Below are positions 4,255 to 6,097 of a stretch of DNA of 6,097 nt, piece after piece. The stretch's first letter is position 1, and each line of letters starts with the position of its first letter. The notes beneath the pieces are model-generated. The model searched no databases. It saw nothing but the letters and a program-made list of their open reading frames with translations, and was not told the DNA's origin. Source of the stretch: a bacterium (GTDB taxonomy: Bacteria; Pseudomonadota; Gammaproteobacteria; Burkholderiales; Methylophilaceae). The translations under genes were made by a program, and so were the position numbers. The DNA lies in the NCBI GenBank assembly GCA_027310505.1, contig DAIDAS010000469.1, positions 1 through 6,097 of the forward strand, given 5' to 3'.

Positions 4255-6097
4255 ATGCAGCCGCAGTACCAGCCCAACGAAATCGAACAACGCGCCCAGC
4301 AACACTGGGCATCCCAGAACACCTTTGCCGCAAAGCGGGACGACAGCAAGCCCAAGTACTACTGCCTGTCCATGTTCCCCTACCCTTCCGGCAAGCTGCA
4401 CATGGGGCACGTGCGCAACTACACCATCGGCGACGTGCTGACCCGCTGGCACAAGATGCGCGGCTACAACGTGCTGCAACCGATGGGCTGGGATGCGTTC
4501 GGCCTGCCGGCAGAAAACGCCGCCATCCAGAACAAGGTGCCGCCCGCCAAGTGGACCTACGACAACATCGCCTACATGAAGAAGCAGCTGCAGTCGCTGG
4601 GGCTGGGCATCGACTGGTCGCGCGAACTGGCGACCTGCAAGCCGGACTACTACAAGTGGAACCAGTGGCTGTTCCTGCGCATGCTGGAAAAAGGCATCGC
4701 CTACAAGAAGACGCAGGTGGTGAACTGGGACCCGGTCGACCAGACCGTACTGGCCAACGAGCAAGTGATCGACGGGCGCGGCTGGCGCACCGGCGCAGTC
4801 GTCGAAAAACGCGAAATCCCCGGCTATTACTTCGGCATCACCCAATACGCCGAAGAACTGCTGGCCGACCTCGACAAGTTGCCGGGCTGGCCGGAGCGCG
4901 TGCGCACCATGCAGGCCAACTGGATCGGCAAGAGCGTGGGCGTGCGCTTCGCCTTCCCCTACGAACTCGACGGCCAACAGGAAAAACTGTGGGTGTTCAC
5001 CACCCGCGCCGACACCATCATGGGCGTAACTTACTGCGCCGTGGCAGCCGAGCATCCGCTGGCTGCCCGCGCAGCGCAAAACAACCCGGCTCTGGCTGCC
5101 TTCATCGAGAAGTGCAAGCAGGGTTCCGTCATGGAAGCCGACCTCGCCACCATGGAAAAAGAAGGCATGGACACCGGCTTCAAGGTGACGCATCCGCTCA
5201 CCGGCAAACAGGTACCGGTGTGGGTCGGCAATTACGTGCTGATGGGCTACGGCGAAGGTGCCGTGATGGCCGTTCCGGCGCACGACGAACGCGATTTTGC
5301 GTTTGCCAAGAAATACAGCCTGCCGATCCAGCAGAGCATCGTGGTCGACGGCGCAACATTCTCCGCCGACGCCTGGCAGGAGTGGTACGGCGACAAGTCC
5401 CGTGGCCGTTGCATCAATTCCGGCAAATACGAAGGCCTAGGTTACGAAGCCGCAGTGGACGCCATCGCCGCCGACCTCAACGCCAAGGAACTGGGCGACA
5501 AGCAGGTGCAATGGCGCCTGCGCGACTGGGGCGTTTCGCGCCAGCGCTACTGGGGCTGCCCCATCCCCATCATCCACTGCGACTGCTGCGGCGACGTGCC
5601 GGTGCCGGACGAACAGTTGCCGGTGGTACTGCCGGAAGACTGCGTGCCGGACGGCTCCGGCAATCCGCTGAACAAGCGCGAGGATTTCCTCAACTGCACC
5701 TGTCCCAAATGCAGCAAACCGGCTAGACGCGAAACCGACACCATGGATACCATCGTCGATTCGAGCTGGTATTACTCCCGCTACGCCAGCAAGTTCGGCG
5801 CGAACGCGATGGTGGACGAAGACACCAACTACTGGATGCCGGTAGACCAGTACATCGGCGGCATTGAACACGCCATCCTGCACCTGCTGTACTCGCGTTT
5901 CTGGAGCAAGGTGATGCGCAACCTCGGCCTGGTCGATTACGACGAGCCGTTTGCCAACCTGCTGACGCAGGGCATGGTGCTCAACCATATCTTCTCGCGG
6001 AGGACAGATAAAGGCGGCATCGAGTACTTTGCGCCGGATCAGGTCGAAATGCTCCATGACGCCAGCGGCAAAGTAACAGGTGCCAAGCTGGTTGCTG
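4255..6097 (+). CDS. leuS: Leucyl-tRNA synthetase, N-terminal part (3' end outside window)
   Basis: LeuRS charges tRNA-Leu with leucine and edits mischarged products. I translated the frame from the ATG at 4255 to the window edge: 614 codons without a stop, about 70% of the usual 860-870 aa. The N-terminus MQPQYQPNEIEQRAQQHW is family-typical and no in-frame start lies just upstream. Landmarks: class I HIGH motif as HMGH (49-52) in PYPSGKLHMGHVRNYTIGD; WDAFGLPAENAA; the CP1 editing domain with TTRADT (249-254) and GAVMAVPAHDERD ending in Asp347, the counterpart of E. coli Asp345; DWGVSRQRYWG after it; zinc-type pairs Cys442-x2-Cys445 and Cys483-x2-Cys486; then DSSWYYSRY and YIGGIEHAILHLLYSRF. 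The window stops just before the expected KMSKS loop. There is no strong Shine-Dalgarno sequence, only GGAAA 11 bases upstream. It is transcribed divergently from phosphoribulokinase. Confidence 0.98.
   Translation, partial: MQPQYQPNEIEQRAQQHWASQNTFAAKRDDSKPKYYCLSMFPYPSGKLHMGHVRNYTIGDVLTRWHKMRGYNVLQPMGWDAFGLPAENAAIQNKVPPAKWTYDNIAYMKKQLQSLGLGIDWSRELATCKPDYYKWNQWLFLRMLEKGIAYKKTQVVNWDPVDQTVLANEQVIDGRGWRTGAVVEKREIPGYYFGITQYAEELLADLDKLPGWPERVRTMQANWIGKSVGVRFAFPYELDGQQEKLWVFTTRADTIMGVTYCAVAAEHPLAARAAQNNPALAAFIEKCKQGSVMEADLATMEKEGMDTGFKVTHPLTGKQVPVWVGNYVLMGYGEGAVMAVPAHDERDFAFAKKYSLPIQQSIVVDGATFSADAWQEWYGDKSRGRCINSGKYEGLGYEAAVDAIAADLNAKELGDKQVQWRLRDWGVSRQRYWGCPIPIIHCDCCGDVPVPDEQLPVVLPEDCVPDGSGNPLNKREDFLNCTCPKCSKPARRETDTMDTIVDSSWYYSRYASKFGANAMVDEDTNYWMPVDQYIGGIEHAILHLLYSRFWSKVMRNLGLVDYDEPFANLLTQGMVLNHIFSRRTDKGGIEYFAPDQVEMLHDASGKVTGAKLVA

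Noticed and set aside
4093..5283. 396-codon open frame on the minus strand opposite leuS
   Set aside because: It is the mirror of the high-GC leuS reading frame, rich in His, Val, Gly and Leu with no domain, and it runs through the leuS promoter. leuS itself is certain in this region.
4551..5726. 391-codon plus-strand frame inside leuS
   Set aside because: It is a shifted frame of leuS with an Arg/Gly/Ala-rich low-complexity product. The leuS frame was translated codon by codon without a stop, so this is a shadow and not a frameshifted gene.

Overview
The window looks like chromosomal DNA of a GC-rich proteobacterium, most likely a betaproteobacterium, and possibly a chemolithoautotroph of the Nitrosomonadales type. 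The taxonomic part is inference. It rests on the E. coli-like pdxA and rsmA genes in their usual order, the strongly C-ending codons, and a proteobacterial-type phosphoribulokinase, the committed enzyme for regenerating the CO2 acceptor of the Calvin cycle. No Rubisco gene is visible, so autotrophy is not shown.

Layout, left to right. The 3' part of pdxA (vitamin B6 synthesis) enters from the left edge. Eleven bases after its stop comes a markedly AT-richer gene for a probable Mrr_N-like/HNH nuclease (582-1292). About 280 bases of non-coding DNA follow, dominated by a palindrome-rich element with at least three good stem-loops (about 1293-1520). Next are rsmA (16S rRNA dimethyltransferase) and adk (adenylate kinase), both on the plus strand, with adk apparently having its own promoter directly after the rsmA stop. 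A symmetrical bidirectional terminator (3066-3101) separates adk from a convergent phosphoribulokinase gene on the minus strand (3114-4001). A 253-base divergent control region carries clear -10 boxes for both directions plus a direct and an inverted repeat. The 5' two thirds of leuS (leucyl-tRNA synthetase) then run off the right edge, still open and without a stop.

Most genes are housekeeping functions: cofactor synthesis, ribosome maturation, nucleotide balance, CO2 fixation and tRNA charging. The accessory part is the nuclease gene plus the palindromic element, which together separate pdxA from rsmA, a pair that normally lies side by side. The nuclease could be a modification-dependent restriction enzyme or another defence enzyme travelling as a single-gene cargo. 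The adjacent element resembles, from memory, a multi-copy intergenic sequence of beta- and gammaproteobacteria that is often mis-annotated as small hypothetical proteins. I see no CRISPR array, tRNA, rRNA, transposase or complete multi-gene novel system.
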